From Sphingobacterium oryzagri (GTDB lineage Bacteria; Bacteroidota; Bacteroidia; Sphingobacteriales; Sphingobacteriaceae), in NCBI RefSeq assembly GCF_028736175.1, contig NZ_CP117880.1, forward strand, positions 1-64,000: DNA of 64,000 nt. Direction: 5' to 3'. Shown piece after piece: positions 1 to 8,990 of this stretch. The position numbers were made by a program, and so were the translations under genes. Numbering within the stretch: the first letter of the stretch is position 1; every line of letters begins with the position of its first letter. Below the pieces are notes generated by a model, which had not been told where the DNA came from, made no database searches, and saw nothing but the letters and a program-made list of their open reading frames with translations.

Positions 1-357
1 AAATCTTGGAATATCGACGATGAAATAGCTGCCATCCAATTCCTTAAACATCTCGTAATAGCCTTCCATAAAACCGATATCACTTTTTAAGTTGCATCCG
101 GATGTATATTGGTGCATAGCGCCTGGTGCTAAGACGGGCTTTTCGCCAACAACGCCTTCTCCATCCACACTTTTATATTCGCCATTTGAATCAAATATGT
201 CCCAATGTCTGCTGATAAGCTGAACGGTGTAATCACTTAAATTCTCTATCGTAATTTGGTAAGAAAACATAAAATGCAGTTTCTCTGGATTGGAATATTC
301 CGGCTGATACACGACATCGACCGATACCTTTACCCCTGATGTGATTTGTGTAGTCAT
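1..357 (-). CDS. apaG: ApaG family protein, 3' end cut by window edge
   Basis: The minus-strand frame opens with ATG at 357-355 and runs off the left edge after 119 codons. The translation shows the ApaG pattern: residues reading RHWDIFDSNGE, then GEGVVGEKPVLAPG, then YTSGCNLKSDIGFMEGYY. ApaG proteins are about 125-130 residues and fold as a fibronectin-III-like sandwich, so only the last few residues are missing. The family was linked genetically to Co2+/Mg2+ resistance and Ap4A metabolism; its biochemical role is still unclear. It is divergent from the methylase gene at 475, with about 117 bp between start codons. Confidence 0.9.
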   Translation of the reverse strand, partial: MTTQITSGVKVSVDVVYQPEYSNPEKLHFMFSYQITIENLSDYTVQLISRHWDIFDSNGEYKSVDGEGVVGEKPVLAPGAMHQYTSGCNLKSDIGFMEGYYEMFKELDGSYFIVDIPRF

Positions 358-463
358 TTGATAACAAAGTTATTAGTCCTGACCAAATTATTAAATTATA
401 TTGAAATGTCAAACTTTCTTTTTATTAGTTTATCGGGTAGTACGTCAGTCGGCTAATATTTAG

Positions 464-471
464 TAGTTTTG
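464..471 (+). promoter_or_regulatory. -7 promoter element (TAnnTTTG)
   Basis: The octamer TAGTTTTG matches the Bacteroidota -7 consensus TAnnTTTG exactly. It ends only 3 nt before the ATG at 475. A start point about 7 nt from the box centre would therefore fall on the initiation codon, suggesting a leaderless or nearly leaderless message. No clear -33 TTG is seen. Confidence 0.5.
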
Positions 472-474
472 GGT

Positions 475-1188
475 ATGTCATTAGGAACTTTATATCTTAT
501 TCCCGTGCCCCTTTCGGACGATGCTGCCGCTGCTTCTTACACTTTATTTCATAAAGAAGTAATTAATGGAATTGACGAGTATGTGGTTGAAAACGAAAAA
601 ACGGCAAGGAAGTTCTTAAAACAGGCCGGACTAACGATTCCGCAACAGGCACTAACTTTGCATGACTATGGCAAGCATGCGCGAGAAGGATTTGACTATA
701 ATGTAGTTTTCGGATCCGTTATGCAGGGAAAAGATTTGGGTTTGATGTCGGAGGCGGGTTGTCCGGGCGTGGCCGATCCGGGTGCGGATATTGTTGCAGA
801 AGCGCACAGAAGAGGTATCAAGGTGGTTCCACTCGTTGGCCCAAGTTCGATTTTGCTGGCCCTGATGGCGTCGGGCTTTAGCGGACAGAAATTTGCGTTT
901 CATGGCTATCTTCCTATTGATAAAGGAGATCGGGCTAAGAAGATTAAAGAATTGGAGTTGCAATCGGCAAGGGAAAAGCAAACGCAGATATTTATCGAGA
1001 CGCCATTTCGTAACAACGCACTTTTTGATGAATTGTTAAAGCTTTGTAAAGCGGAAACCAAAATTTGCGTAGCTTGTCAGTTGACTGCTGCAGATGAGCT
1101 GGTTCAAACGCGGCCAGTAAATGCCTGGAAAGGAAATAAAATAGATCTGCACAAGAAGCCGACGATTTTTTTAATGTTTGCTAATTAA
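475..1188 (+). CDS. RsmI-like SAM-dependent methyltransferase (tetrapyrrole methylase fold)
   Basis: A 237-residue protein of the tetrapyrrole methylase superfamily, closest in pattern to RsmI/YraL, which methylates C1402 of 16S rRNA. Visible landmarks are the N-terminal GTLYLIPVPL strand, the SAM-loop segment GLMSEAGCPGVADPG (about residues 87-101), VVPLVGPSSILLALMASG, and FIETPFRNNALFDEL, which parallels the FxESPxR motif of RsmI. It is about 40 residues shorter than RsmI, so the exact substrate is uncertain. The frame can be opened at TTG 469, but ATG 475 is the better start. The stop codon abuts the next gene, suggesting co-transcription through about 3.5 kb. Confidence 0.8.
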   Translation: MSLGTLYLIPVPLSDDAAAASYTLFHKEVINGIDEYVVENEKTARKFLKQAGLTIPQQALTLHDYGKHAREGFDYNVVFGSVMQGKDLGLMSEAGCPGVADPGADIVAEAHRRGIKVVPLVGPSSILLALMASGFSGQKFAFHGYLPIDKGDRAKKIKELELQSAREKQTQIFIETPFRNNALFDELLKLCKAETKICVACQLTAADELVQTRPVNAWKGNKIDLHKKPTIFLMFAN

Positions 1189-1689
1189 ATGGAAGAAGGT
1201 ATGTTTGAGATGCTTCCCGAGAAGATAACGACGGAGTTGCTTTATATGACGCTGATATTTGCGTTGATATGGACCGTTATTAAACTGTTTTTCGCCTATA
1301 CGATCTACAGTACGTTAAAACTTATTAAAAAAGAAAACCAAAATATATTGCCCAACCAGTCGTGGTTTGTGGCATTGCCATTCTTTAATATCTACTGGAA
1401 TTTTGAGGTGGTAAGACGACTTGCGGATTCTTTGAACAATGAATTTTACGATCGACAAATTGAGGTGGAAGAGCGGCCGACACAAAAATGGGGTGGTCTT
1501 TTTGCCTGGACTTTTTTATTGAGTAATATTCCGCTTCCACCATTTATCATTACGGTTATAGCGGTCTTGCATCTGGTTTATTTTATCACTTATTGGGTGA
1601 AAATACACCAGCACAAAGTATTATTGAAATTACATATTCAGCAGTTTGGTGAAGACTATGCTGTAGAAAGACAAACCTATGAAGATTAA
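1189..1689 (+). CDS. Small integral membrane protein of unknown function
   Basis: 166 residues that I cannot assign to a named family with confidence. There is a hydrophobic helix at about residues 17-40 and two closely spaced ones at about 104-140. Between them lies a tryptophan-rich stretch (SWFVALPFFNIYWNFEVVRRLAD) that recalls DUF4328-type membrane proteins, followed by a charged loop with several Glu. ATG 1189 follows the preceding stop with no gap; ATG 1201 is an alternative. The 3' end overlaps the Nif3 gene by 11 nt, so the two are likely translationally coupled. Confidence 0.7.
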   Translation: MEEGMFEMLPEKITTELLYMTLIFALIWTVIKLFFAYTIYSTLKLIKKENQNILPNQSWFVALPFFNIYWNFEVVRRLADSLNNEFYDRQIEVEERPTQKWGGLFAWTFLLSNIPLPPFIITVIAVLHLVYFITYWVKIHQHKVLLKLHIQQFGEDYAVERQTYED

Positions 1690-2776
1690 AGAACTAACGC
1701 AGTATTTAGAACAGCTTGCTCCCCTATCCTATCAGGAAAACTACGATAATTCAGGTTTGCTGGTCGGACATCCGGATGAAGAAATAAACCGCGCGCTGAT
1801 ATCGTTAGATTGTACAGAAGATGTGGTCGATGAGGCCATTCAAAAGCGGTGTGATATTATTATTTCGCATCATCCGATTGTGTTTAAAGGACTGAAAAAG
1901 CTGAATGGAAAAAACTACGTCGAGCGCGTAATTATCAAAGCGATACAGCATAATATCGCGCTTTATGCTATTCACACTAATTTGGATAATGTTTTTGGTG
2001 GGGTTAGCAGCAAGATTGCAGAAAAATTAGCCTTGGAAGCGCACGCTATTCTACAGCCGAAATCCGGCTTAATAAAGAAGTTGGTGGTTTATGTCCCGCG
2101 TACGCACGTAGAAGCTGTTCGCGAAGCGTTGTTTCAGGCTGGTGCGGGCAGTATCGGGCATTATGACGAGTGCAGCTATAATACGGTCGGTTACGGCACA
2201 TTTAGAGCTTTGGAGGGTGCAGATCCGGCTATTGGCGCTGTTAGTGTGCAAGAGCGTGTAGAAGAAACTAAAATAGAAGTCGTGTATCCGGCAGTAAAAG
2301 AGCGCGGCATCTTATTAGCGATGTATCATTCGCATCCCTATGAAGAAGTAGCGCACGATATTTTTACCCTCGAAAACCAGTTGCATACAGTCGGTTCCGG
2401 TGCGATTGGAAACCTTAAAGAACCAATGAGCGGCCGCGAATTTTTGGCTTACATAAAAAGTAAGTTAAATTTAAATGTGATCAGGCATACGCGATTATTG
2501 GATAAACCCATCAGTCGCGTGGCTGTGTGCGGTGGTGCTGGCGGCTTCTTATTAAGTGACGCCAAGCGATCTGGAGCGGATATTTTCATTACAGCAGATT
2601 TTAAGTATCATGAATTCTTCGATGCTGAAGACGAAATCGTAATCGCAGATATCGGACATTTTGAAAGTGAACAATTTACACAAGAATTATTATTGGAAGT
2701 AATTCAGAAAAAATTTGTTAACTTTGCTGTCCTATTGACAGAAATAGAGACAAATCCTATAAAATACTACAGTTAA
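1679..2776 (+). CDS. Nif3-like dinuclear metal center protein
   Basis: 365 residues, matching the long bacterial form of the Nif3/YbgI/YqfO family (sometimes annotated GTP cyclohydrolase I type 2). The dinuclear metal ligands are visible: His64-His65 in ISHHPIVF, His99 and Asp103 in HTNLD, and the C-terminal GHFESE segment near residue 330. Residues about 130-235 are the extra PII/CutA-like domain found in long members. The family forms toroidal hexamers; the physiological substrate is unsettled. It overlaps the upstream membrane protein gene by 11 nt and shares one base (TAATG) with the next gene. The pairing of Nif3 with the coiled-coil zinc-ribbon gene is common in bacteria. Confidence 0.93.
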   Translation: MKIKELTQYLEQLAPLSYQENYDNSGLLVGHPDEEINRALISLDCTEDVVDEAIQKRCDIIISHHPIVFKGLKKLNGKNYVERVIIKAIQHNIALYAIHTNLDNVFGGVSSKIAEKLALEAHAILQPKSGLIKKLVVYVPRTHVEAVREALFQAGAGSIGHYDECSYNTVGYGTFRALEGADPAIGAVSVQERVEETKIEVVYPAVKERGILLAMYHSHPYEEVAHDIFTLENQLHTVGSGAIGNLKEPMSGREFLAYIKSKLNLNVIRHTRLLDKPISRVAVCGGAGGFLLSDAKRSGADIFITADFKYHEFFDAEDEIVIADIGHFESEQFTQELLLEVIQKKFVNFAVLLTEIETNPIKYYS

Positions 2777-3519
2777 TGGAACAAACCGTAGAACAAAAAT
2801 TAAAAGCATTATGGGCGTTACAGTCCATTCACACGAAAATAGATAAGATTCGCCAAGTACGTGGCGAGTTACCTATTGAGGTAGCCGATCTTGAAGACGA
2901 GATTGCGGGTCTTGACACACGAATCGAAAAAATCAGAACAGATCTAGATGATCTGGAAGATTCTATCGTGAAGCGTAAAAACATGATCAAAGATGCGCAG
3001 GCAGCGATCAAGAAATATGAGGGCCAGCTAAATGAAGTGAAAAACAACCGTGAATATGATGCTATCTCGAAAGAGATTGAAATTCAAGGTTTGGAAATTC
3101 AAGTTTGTGAAAAGCGTATCCGGGAGGCTGAGTTTGAAATTAAAAACAAAACCGAAGGCTACGATAGTACATTAAAAAACCTGGATTACAGCAAAGGCGA
3201 ACTGGATGTGAAAAAACAAGAATTGGAAACAATTACTTCGGAAACACAAAAAGAGGAAGATACGCTGGTAGAAAAGGCAGAAAGTGCTACTACACAGATT
3301 GAAGATCGTTTACTGAAAGTATACAGCAAACTTCGCAACTCATTTAGAAATGGTTTGGCTGTAGTATCTATTGAGCGTGACAGCTGTTCAGGATGTTACA
3401 ACAAAATCCCACCGCAATTGCAATCGGAAATCCGTCAACGCAAAAAAATCATTATTTGTGAGCACTGTGGAAGAATCATTGTAGACGAAGGCATCCTTTT
3501 CGAAGAAGAAAATGCGTAA
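2776..3519 (+). CDS. Coiled-coil C4 zinc-ribbon protein
   Basis: 247 residues. Residues about 10-185 are a long, highly charged coiled coil rich in Glu and Lys. The C-terminus carries a zinc ribbon with Cys204-x2-Cys207 and Cys228-x2-Cys231. This is the architecture of the CT398-like family, conserved beside Nif3 genes; some members have been linked to flagellar or secretion functions, but a general role is not established. The start ATG overlaps the Nif3 stop by one base, so translation is coupled. A strong hairpin follows the stop codon. Confidence 0.88.
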   Translation: MEQTVEQKLKALWALQSIHTKIDKIRQVRGELPIEVADLEDEIAGLDTRIEKIRTDLDDLEDSIVKRKNMIKDAQAAIKKYEGQLNEVKNNREYDAISKEIEIQGLEIQVCEKRIREAEFEIKNKTEGYDSTLKNLDYSKGELDVKKQELETITSETQKEEDTLVEKAESATTQIEDRLLKVYSKLRNSFRNGLAVVSIERDSCSGCYNKIPPQLQSEIRQRKKIIICEHCGRIIVDEGILFEEENA

Positions 3520-3540
3520 ACTTCGTTGATTACGATAAAA

Positions 3541-3576
3541 AAAGCCAGGTTATGTCAATAATCTGGCTTTTTTTTA
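3541..3576 (+). terminator. Rho-independent terminator
   Basis: Arms AAAGCCAG (3541-3548) and CTGGCTTT (3563-3570) with a 14-nt loop, followed by a T run. It ends the apparent operon from 475 to 3519. Confidence 0.85.
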
Positions 3577-3619
3577 TGCAACATAGTTGATATGAACGCT
3601 AAAATATGACAAATTAAGT

Positions 3620-3627
3620 TATTTTTG
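3620..3627 (+). promoter_or_regulatory. -7 promoter element for the tricorn gene
   Basis: TATTTTTG matches TAnnTTTG. The predicted start point, near 3631, lies 12-22 nt before the candidate ATGs at 3644 and 3653. Confidence 0.6.
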
Positions 3628-3643
3628 TTTCGATTAATTAGTT

Positions 3644-6600
3644 ATGATCTTCATGAATTACAAAAAATCTTTTTTATGGCAAGGATTGGTGTATTCCAGT
3701 ATGTTGCTCTCTACCGCTTTCGCGCAGCAGGAAACCCTTCTGCTAAGAAGCCCCAGTATAAGTGAAAAGCACGTCTCGTTTGTTTATGCGGGCGACATTT
3801 GGATTGCCGATAAAGACGGAACAAATGCGCGTCGGTTAACCGTAAATCCGGGCGTCGAACAAAACCCTATGTTTTCTCCCGATGGCCAGCAGATTGCGTT
3901 TACCGGAAACTACGATGGAAATACTGATGTGTACGTTATTCCTATTCAAGGCGGTGCGCCGAAACGCGTAACCTATCATCCGGCGGCAGATGTATTGCGC
4001 GGTTGGCTAAACAATAATGAAGTTTACTTTACCAGCATGCGCGACTTTACGTATTCGCTGGGTTCTCGTTTGTATAAATCCTCTTTGGCAAGCGAATCGT
4101 CGACACCTCTGTTGATGCCAGAAGCTTATCAGGGAAGTCCTTCGCCAGATGGCCGCTATTGGGCTTACATTAAAAATACGGATCCTACCGAACGCGACCG
4201 CGTAGCTTTTAAACGCTATCGTGGAGGCGGTATGCCGGCAATCTGGATTTTTGACACGCAAACCAAGGCCGTAGAAATTATTCCGAACGAGAAAAGCAAC
4301 GATGTGAAACCTGTTTGGCTGGGCAGCAAGGTTTATTTTCTGTCTGACAGGGATAAGATCGTCAATATTTACAGCTACGATACGCAAAGCAAGAAGGTTG
4401 AGAAATTGACCAACTACAAGGATTATGATGTGCGGACGTTGACAGGAAATGGCGATCAGCTGACCTTTGAATACCAAGGACGAGTACATATCTTAAATAC
4501 GAATTCGAAGAAAGTCAATAGTTTGGCAATTCAGGTAAACGCCGATGCTATGTACAAACGCCCACATTATATCGATATGGGGCAAGATATTCGTTGGTTT
4601 TCGTTGTCACCAACCGGCCAGCGTGCACTTTTCGAAAATCGCGGCGAAGTTTTCTCCGTACCGAAAGAAAAAGGTGATGCCCGTAATATTTCAAACTCGC
4701 CAGGCACACACGAACGTTATCCTTCCTGGTCGCCAAACGGCAAATACATCTCTTTTATCTCCGATAAAAATGGTAAATATGAGTTAGTATTGCGTGATCA
4801 AATGGCGAAAGATGAGCCAATTTATATTCCATTGGGACAAACAGCTTTTTATTACCAGCCAACGTGGTCGCCAGATAGTAAAAAATTGTTTTACAATGAT
4901 GCACACTTAAATCTATATTACGTCGATATCGAAACCAAAAAGGTTGTATTAGTAGATAATGATCGTTTAAGTTCCACCACAGGAAGAACATCCAATCATT
5001 TCCAACCATCTTGGTCTTACGATTCCAACTGGATAGCGTATGTGAAGAGTTTGGGTAACGGCGTACGCACGCTCTTTTTGTATAATCTTGATACCAAGCA
5101 GCAAACACAAGTTACCGATGGGATGAGTGCCGTGCAACAGCCTACCTTTAGCCGCGATGGCAAGTACCTGTTTTTTACCGCAAGCACAAACACGGGCTTG
5201 ACCAATTCAGGCTTGCACATGAGCGCTTACGAGAAGAATGTAACGTTTGACGTGTATGCATTGATTTTATCTAAAGAAACACCTTCGCTGTTTAAGAATG
5301 AAAGTGATGAAGAAAAAGTAACCGAAGAAGGTAAAACAGATAAGAAAAAAGAAGATAAAAAATCGGAAGGCAAAAAGGAAAGCGACGACAAAAATAGCAA
5401 GGAAGATAAAAAGGATGAGGCTGAAGATAAGACAAAAGATACGAAAATAGCCAAAACAAAGATCGATCTGGATGATTTTAACAGCCGTATCATCGCCTTA
5501 CCATTACCTTCGGCGTATTACAGCAGCTTAGATGGCGGCACAGAGAATATGCTGACCTATTCACGCGGCCGTTCTATCGGTGTTTACGATCTGAATAAAT
5601 TGGAAGATAAAACCATCGTGGAGAATGCGCGCGGATTTGAGTTGAGTGCTGATGGCAAGAAGATGCTTTATGGAACCGGTGGTGATTATTTCATCGTTAG
5701 CGCGGCTCAAAAGCCTGCACCGGGAACAGGAAAAATCGAACTAAAAAATATCAAACAATTGGTTGATCCGGCTGCCGAGTGGACGCAAGTTTTTAACGAA
5801 GTATGGGCCATGCAGAAGGAATTTTTCTATGTTGAAAATATGCACGGCGTAGACTGGAATGCCGTAAAAGCCAAATACGCTAAATTTTTACCGTATGTAG
5901 GTCACCGTTCGGATCTTGGCTACCTGTTGAATGAAATGATGGGCGAGATGGTTGTAGGGCACAACTATATCTATCCAGGCGATCAACCTTCGACGCCGGC
6001 AGTCAATACCGGAACACTCGGTGCTGATTTGGAAGAGGCAAACGGTGGATATAAAATAACCAAGATTTATACACGCCTGGATTGGAATCCTTCCTTCAAA
6101 GCGCCTTTGGCCGAGCCAGGATTAAATATCAAGGAAGGCGAATATATTGTGGCGATCAATGGCGTAACCTTGCTGCCGGGAACCAGTATTTACCAATTAT
6201 TGGAAAATACGGTAGACAAACAAGTTACGTTGAAAGTAAATAGCACGCCATCTCTAAAAGATGCTAGAGAAGTGATTGTTAAGCCGATTTCATTTTCGGA
6301 TGAAATTTCCTTGCGCCGTATGGATTGGGTCGAAGGAAACCGTAAAAAAGTAGATGCGCTGAGCAACGGAAAGATCGCTTATGTGTATATGCCTAATACC
6401 GGATCAGACGGTTATACTTATTTCAATCGCTACTACTTTTCACAGATGGACAAAAAAGCTTTGTTAATCGATGAACGTAATAATGGTGGTGGTTCGGTAG
6501 CCGATTATGTGATTGATTTACTTTCTCGGGAGCTCATTTCAGGTTGGAAAATCCGTGATGGCAAAAGCTTCACGACGCCCGGCAATGGTATTTATGGACC

Positions 6601-6973
6601 GAAAGCCATGATCATTAACGAAAATGCCGGATCAGGAGGCGATATGATGCCGTACATGTTCCGTTTTAAAGGGCTTGGTAAATTGGTTGGTCGCACGACA
6701 ATGGGTATTTTAGTCGGTATATCTGGCTATCCACCGTTGTTGGATGGCGGAAGCATTACGTCACCAAACTTTGGTGTGTTTGACTTGAATGGAAATTACA
6801 TTATCGAAAATGAAGGCGTAGCGCCCGATATTTTTGTCGAACAGACACCGAAAGAATTGTTGGAAGGCAAAGATCCACAACTCGAAAAAACAGTAAATCT
6901 GTTATTGGAAGAGATGAAAACCTACCCTTACAAAGAGCTTAAAGATCCAAAAGATCCGATCCGCGTAAAATAA
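3644..6973 (+). CDS. Tricorn-type S41 family peptidase
   Basis: 1109 residues with an N-terminal signal peptide ending near AFA-QQ (residues 25-28), so it is probably periplasmic or membrane-associated. Residues about 30-550 are repeated TolB/WD40-like propeller blades (repeats such as FSPDGQQIAFT, WSPNGKYISF and WSPDSKKLFY). A very charged Lys/Glu/Asp linker lies at about 545-610. A PDZ-like domain (about 780-870) precedes the C-terminal S41 protease, with the nucleophile in GSGGD (Ser997). In archaeal tricorn the catalytic His follows a Ser; here the pair reads Gly-His (MVVGHNY), as in other bacterial homologues I recall. The family degrades peptides. ATG 3653 is an alternative start that leaves the signal peptide intact. 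It is monocistronic. Confidence 0.92.
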   Translation: MIFMNYKKSFLWQGLVYSSMLLSTAFAQQETLLLRSPSISEKHVSFVYAGDIWIADKDGTNARRLTVNPGVEQNPMFSPDGQQIAFTGNYDGNTDVYVIPIQGGAPKRVTYHPAADVLRGWLNNNEVYFTSMRDFTYSLGSRLYKSSLASESSTPLLMPEAYQGSPSPDGRYWAYIKNTDPTERDRVAFKRYRGGGMPAIWIFDTQTKAVEIIPNEKSNDVKPVWLGSKVYFLSDRDKIVNIYSYDTQSKKVEKLTNYKDYDVRTLTGNGDQLTFEYQGRVHILNTNSKKVNSLAIQVNADAMYKRPHYIDMGQDIRWFSLSPTGQRALFENRGEVFSVPKEKGDARNISNSPGTHERYPSWSPNGKYISFISDKNGKYELVLRDQMAKDEPIYIPLGQTAFYYQPTWSPDSKKLFYNDAHLNLYYVDIETKKVVLVDNDRLSSTTGRTSNHFQPSWSYDSNWIAYVKSLGNGVRTLFLYNLDTKQQTQVTDGMSAVQQPTFSRDGKYLFFTASTNTGLTNSGLHMSAYEKNVTFDVYALILSKETPSLFKNESDEEKVTEEGKTDKKKEDKKSEGKKESDDKNSKEDKKDEAEDKTKDTKIAKTKIDLDDFNSRIIALPLPSAYYSSLDGGTENMLTYSRGRSIGVYDLNKLEDKTIVENARGFELSADGKKMLYGTGGDYFIVSAAQKPAPGTGKIELKNIKQLVDPAAEWTQVFNEVWAMQKEFFYVENMHGVDWNAVKAKYAKFLPYVGHRSDLGYLLNEMMGEMVVGHNYIYPGDQPSTPAVNTGTLGADLEEANGGYKITKIYTRLDWNPSFKAPLAEPGLNIKEGEYIVAINGVTLLPGTSIYQLLENTVDKQVTLKVNSTPSLKDAREVIVKPISFSDEISLRRMDWVEGNRKKVDALSNGKIAYVYMPNTGSDGYTYFNRYYFSQMDKKALLIDERNNGGGSVADYVIDLLSRELISGWKIRDGKSFTTPGNGIYGPKAMIINENAGSGGDMMPYMFRFKGLGKLVGRTTMGILVGISGYPPLLDGGSITSPNFGVFDLNGNYIIENEGVAPDIFVEQTPKELLEGKDPQLEKTVNLLLEEMKTYPYKELKDPKDPIRVK

Positions 6974-6979
6974 ACTTAA

Positions 6980-7005
6980 GAAGGAGCGACATTCGCTCCT
7001 TCTTT
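6980..7005 (+). terminator. Rho-independent terminator
   Basis: Perfect 9-bp arms GAAGGAGCG (6980-6988) and CGCTCCTTC (6994-7002) with a 5-nt loop and a short T stretch, just after the tricorn stop codon. Confidence 0.8.
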
Positions 7006-7042
7006 CATTATATTCGTTTTGGAAAACGCTAGCGCTAAACGT

Positions 7043-7963
7043 ATGGAAAAAATGGAAAGGCCAGAAGCAAATCCTTGGGCGGATTTGTTTAAACTTTTTG
7101 TATTACTCTTAGTATGCACTTTGGGCATACAGATTTTGATGATTATCCTGGCTTGGATCTTGGGCAAAGATCTGAACGATATCATCGAAGTAACAAGCGA
7201 TGCGCAGGGTATCAGTTATTTTGGTTACCTGGTTTTTGCGGCGGGTTCCATCGGTACATTTCTACTCCCGGCTTATTTTTTTCAAAAGCGAAATCCAGAT
7301 CGTGTTCTTTTTCCGAACGCTAATTTGACCAATTGGAGATTGTACATCGCTCCTATCATGTTTTTTTTGGCTCTTACACCGTTAATGAATTTGATCGCCG
7401 AATGGAATATGCATATGCAGCTCCCGGAATCCTTTACGTCGGTAGAACGCTGGATGCGTGCACAAGAAGATAGCGCTGGAGAAATCGTTGCGCAGCTTGT
7501 GATGACCAGCGACTGGAGCCGATTGATCCTGAATATTATCGTGATTGGCTTTCTCCCTGCGATTTGTGAAGAATTTTTCTTTCGTGGTGCCTTGCAGGAC
7601 ATTTTTGAAAGGATCGTAAAAAATAGATACGTCGCCGTCTGGATTGTGGCGATAATTTTCAGCGCCATACACTTTCAGTTTTTCGGTTTCTTTCCACGCT
7701 TTATACTTGGGCTTGTATTTGGTTATATGGTGCTGTGGACGGGCAACATTTGGACAGCGGTATTTGCTCATTTTGTCAATAATAGTACGGTCGTGCTGTT
7801 TGCCTTTTACTATGCCAAGCAAGGCAAGGGATACGATGCGATGATGCAACTCGATACTTACCCAATAATTACGTATCTTGGCAGCTTTGTTTTTAGTGCG
7901 CTTGTCGTACTCATTTTTTATCGATACATAAAAAAAGAAGCTATATGGAAAAAGGTTGGGTAA
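7043..7963 (+). CDS. CPBP family intramembrane metalloprotease
   Basis: 306 residues from ATG 7043. The frame can be extended to TTG 7019, but that start lies close to the terminator and lacks support. About eight hydrophobic helices are visible. The CPBP (CAAX protease/bacteriocin-processing, Abi) signature is present: the EExxxR motif in CEEFFFRGAL, followed by AIHFQFFGFFPRF and FAHFVNN, supplying the conserved Glu, His and Asn. Such proteins are membrane-embedded endopeptidases; bacterial substrates are mostly unknown. The gene overlaps the following DUF2007 gene by 19 nt and begins a three-gene run ending with cdsA. Confidence 0.88.
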   Translation: MEKMERPEANPWADLFKLFVLLLVCTLGIQILMIILAWILGKDLNDIIEVTSDAQGISYFGYLVFAAGSIGTFLLPAYFFQKRNPDRVLFPNANLTNWRLYIAPIMFFLALTPLMNLIAEWNMHMQLPESFTSVERWMRAQEDSAGEIVAQLVMTSDWSRLILNIIVIGFLPAICEEFFFRGALQDIFERIVKNRYVAVWIVAIIFSAIHFQFFGFFPRFILGLVFGYMVLWTGNIWTAVFAHFVNNSTVVLFAFYYAKQGKGYDAMMQLDTYPIITYLGSFVFSALVVLIFYRYIKKEAIWKKVG

Positions 7964-8166
7964 AGATAGCTACCTATTCAGACGAATTGACGGGTGAAAT
8001 GGTAAAGCTGTTGCTGGAGCAGCAGGGAATATTGGCAGTGTTATTAAATAAGCAGGATTCTTCGTTAAAATTTGGTAAGATCGAACTGTTCGTACCGGAA
8101 GAAGAGCAGGTAAACGCCTTGGAATTTATTGCAACTAACCATTCGGACGAGCTCGATGAAAACTAG
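7945..8166 (+). CDS. DUF2007-type putative signal-transducing protein
   Basis: 73 residues with the DUF2007 pattern: an N-terminal IATYSDELTGEMVKLLLEQQGI helix, then a short beta segment (ELFVPEEEQVNALEFI). The family has a ferredoxin-like fold, and its function is unknown. It overlaps the preceding CPBP gene by 19 nt and the following cdsA start by 11 nt, so all three are likely translated from one message. Confidence 0.85.
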   Translation: MEKGWVKIATYSDELTGEMVKLLLEQQGILAVLLNKQDSSLKFGKIELFVPEEEQVNALEFIATNHSDELDEN

Positions 8167-8959
8167 GGCAATTACGGGTTTCTTTTTTATCGCCGTATTA
8201 ATTGCGGTTGTTTTATTCGGCCCTTATGCCTTTATTCCGTTTTTTACGCTCGTAGGCGTTTACAGCGTTTACGAATTTTATGAGATGGTGCAAAGTGGGC
8301 AAACGAAGCCTTTGTGGGCAATTGGCATTTTTTCCGCGTTGTTAGGTTTGTGCTTATTAAGCCTGGTCTTGCTTGATATGCTGGCTACAGAAAACTTGCT
8401 GTGGATTTTTGCTTTCGCTTTTGTGCTGTATATTGCTGCGCTTTTCAGAAAGACAGTTTCCGTTATACACGATATTGCTTATACCCTATTTGGCTTATTG
8501 TATGTCGCTATTCCGTTTGGCTTATTTATCTGCCTGGGTTTTGTCAGCGGTACGTACGATCCATATATTCCGCTAGGCTTTCTTATCCTGCTTTGGACAA
8601 ATGATACAGGTGCTTATTTGGCCGGAAAGAGTTTCGGAAGGCGCAAGCTTTTTGAGCGTATCTCGCCTAATAAAACCTGGGAAGGCTTTATTGGCGGCCT
8701 GGTGCTGGCTGTCGCCGTATCACTAAATCTGGCGCGGTATTTTGATTCCCTAGTAAGTTGGCAATGGCTGACGATGGCGATAATCATTGGCTCTTTCGGC
8801 ACGCTGGGCGATCTTGTCGAATCGATGTTAAAGCGAAATACCGGCGTTAAAGACTCAGGGAAATTATTACCTGGTCACGGCGGTTTGCTTGATCGCTTTG
8901 ATGGCTTATTAATGGCTGCGCCATTGGTCTATTTATTTTTAAAATTCTTCGTATTTTAA
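8156..8959 (+). CDS. cdsA: Phosphatidate cytidylyltransferase
   Basis: 267 residues from ATG 8156, which lies inside the end of the DUF2007 gene; an upstream ATG at 8129 adds nine residues that do not look like CdsA. The enzyme makes CDP-diacylglycerol from phosphatidate and CTP in the inner membrane, the branch point of phospholipid synthesis. Several hydrophobic helices are followed by the family signature near the C-terminus: SPNKTWEGFIGG, then GTLGDLVESMLKRNTGVKDSGKLLPGHGGLLDRFD, containing the conserved acidic residues for the Mg2+ site. The length is typical. Confidence 0.94.
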   Translation: MKTRAITGFFFIAVLIAVVLFGPYAFIPFFTLVGVYSVYEFYEMVQSGQTKPLWAIGIFSALLGLCLLSLVLLDMLATENLLWIFAFAFVLYIAALFRKTVSVIHDIAYTLFGLLYVAIPFGLFICLGFVSGTYDPYIPLGFLILLWTNDTGAYLAGKSFGRRKLFERISPNKTWEGFIGGLVLAVAVSLNLARYFDSLVSWQWLTMAIIIGSFGTLGDLVESMLKRNTGVKDSGKLLPGHGGLLDRFDGLLMAAPLVYLFLKFFVF

Positions 8960-8990
8960 GCAAGTTTTGTCCTTAATTTCCTTTTGACTG

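Noticed and set aside
5227..5493. Minus-strand open frame rich in Ser and Leu opposite the tricorn linker
   Set aside because: It is the complement of the Lys/Glu-rich linker; composition is explained by the real gene.
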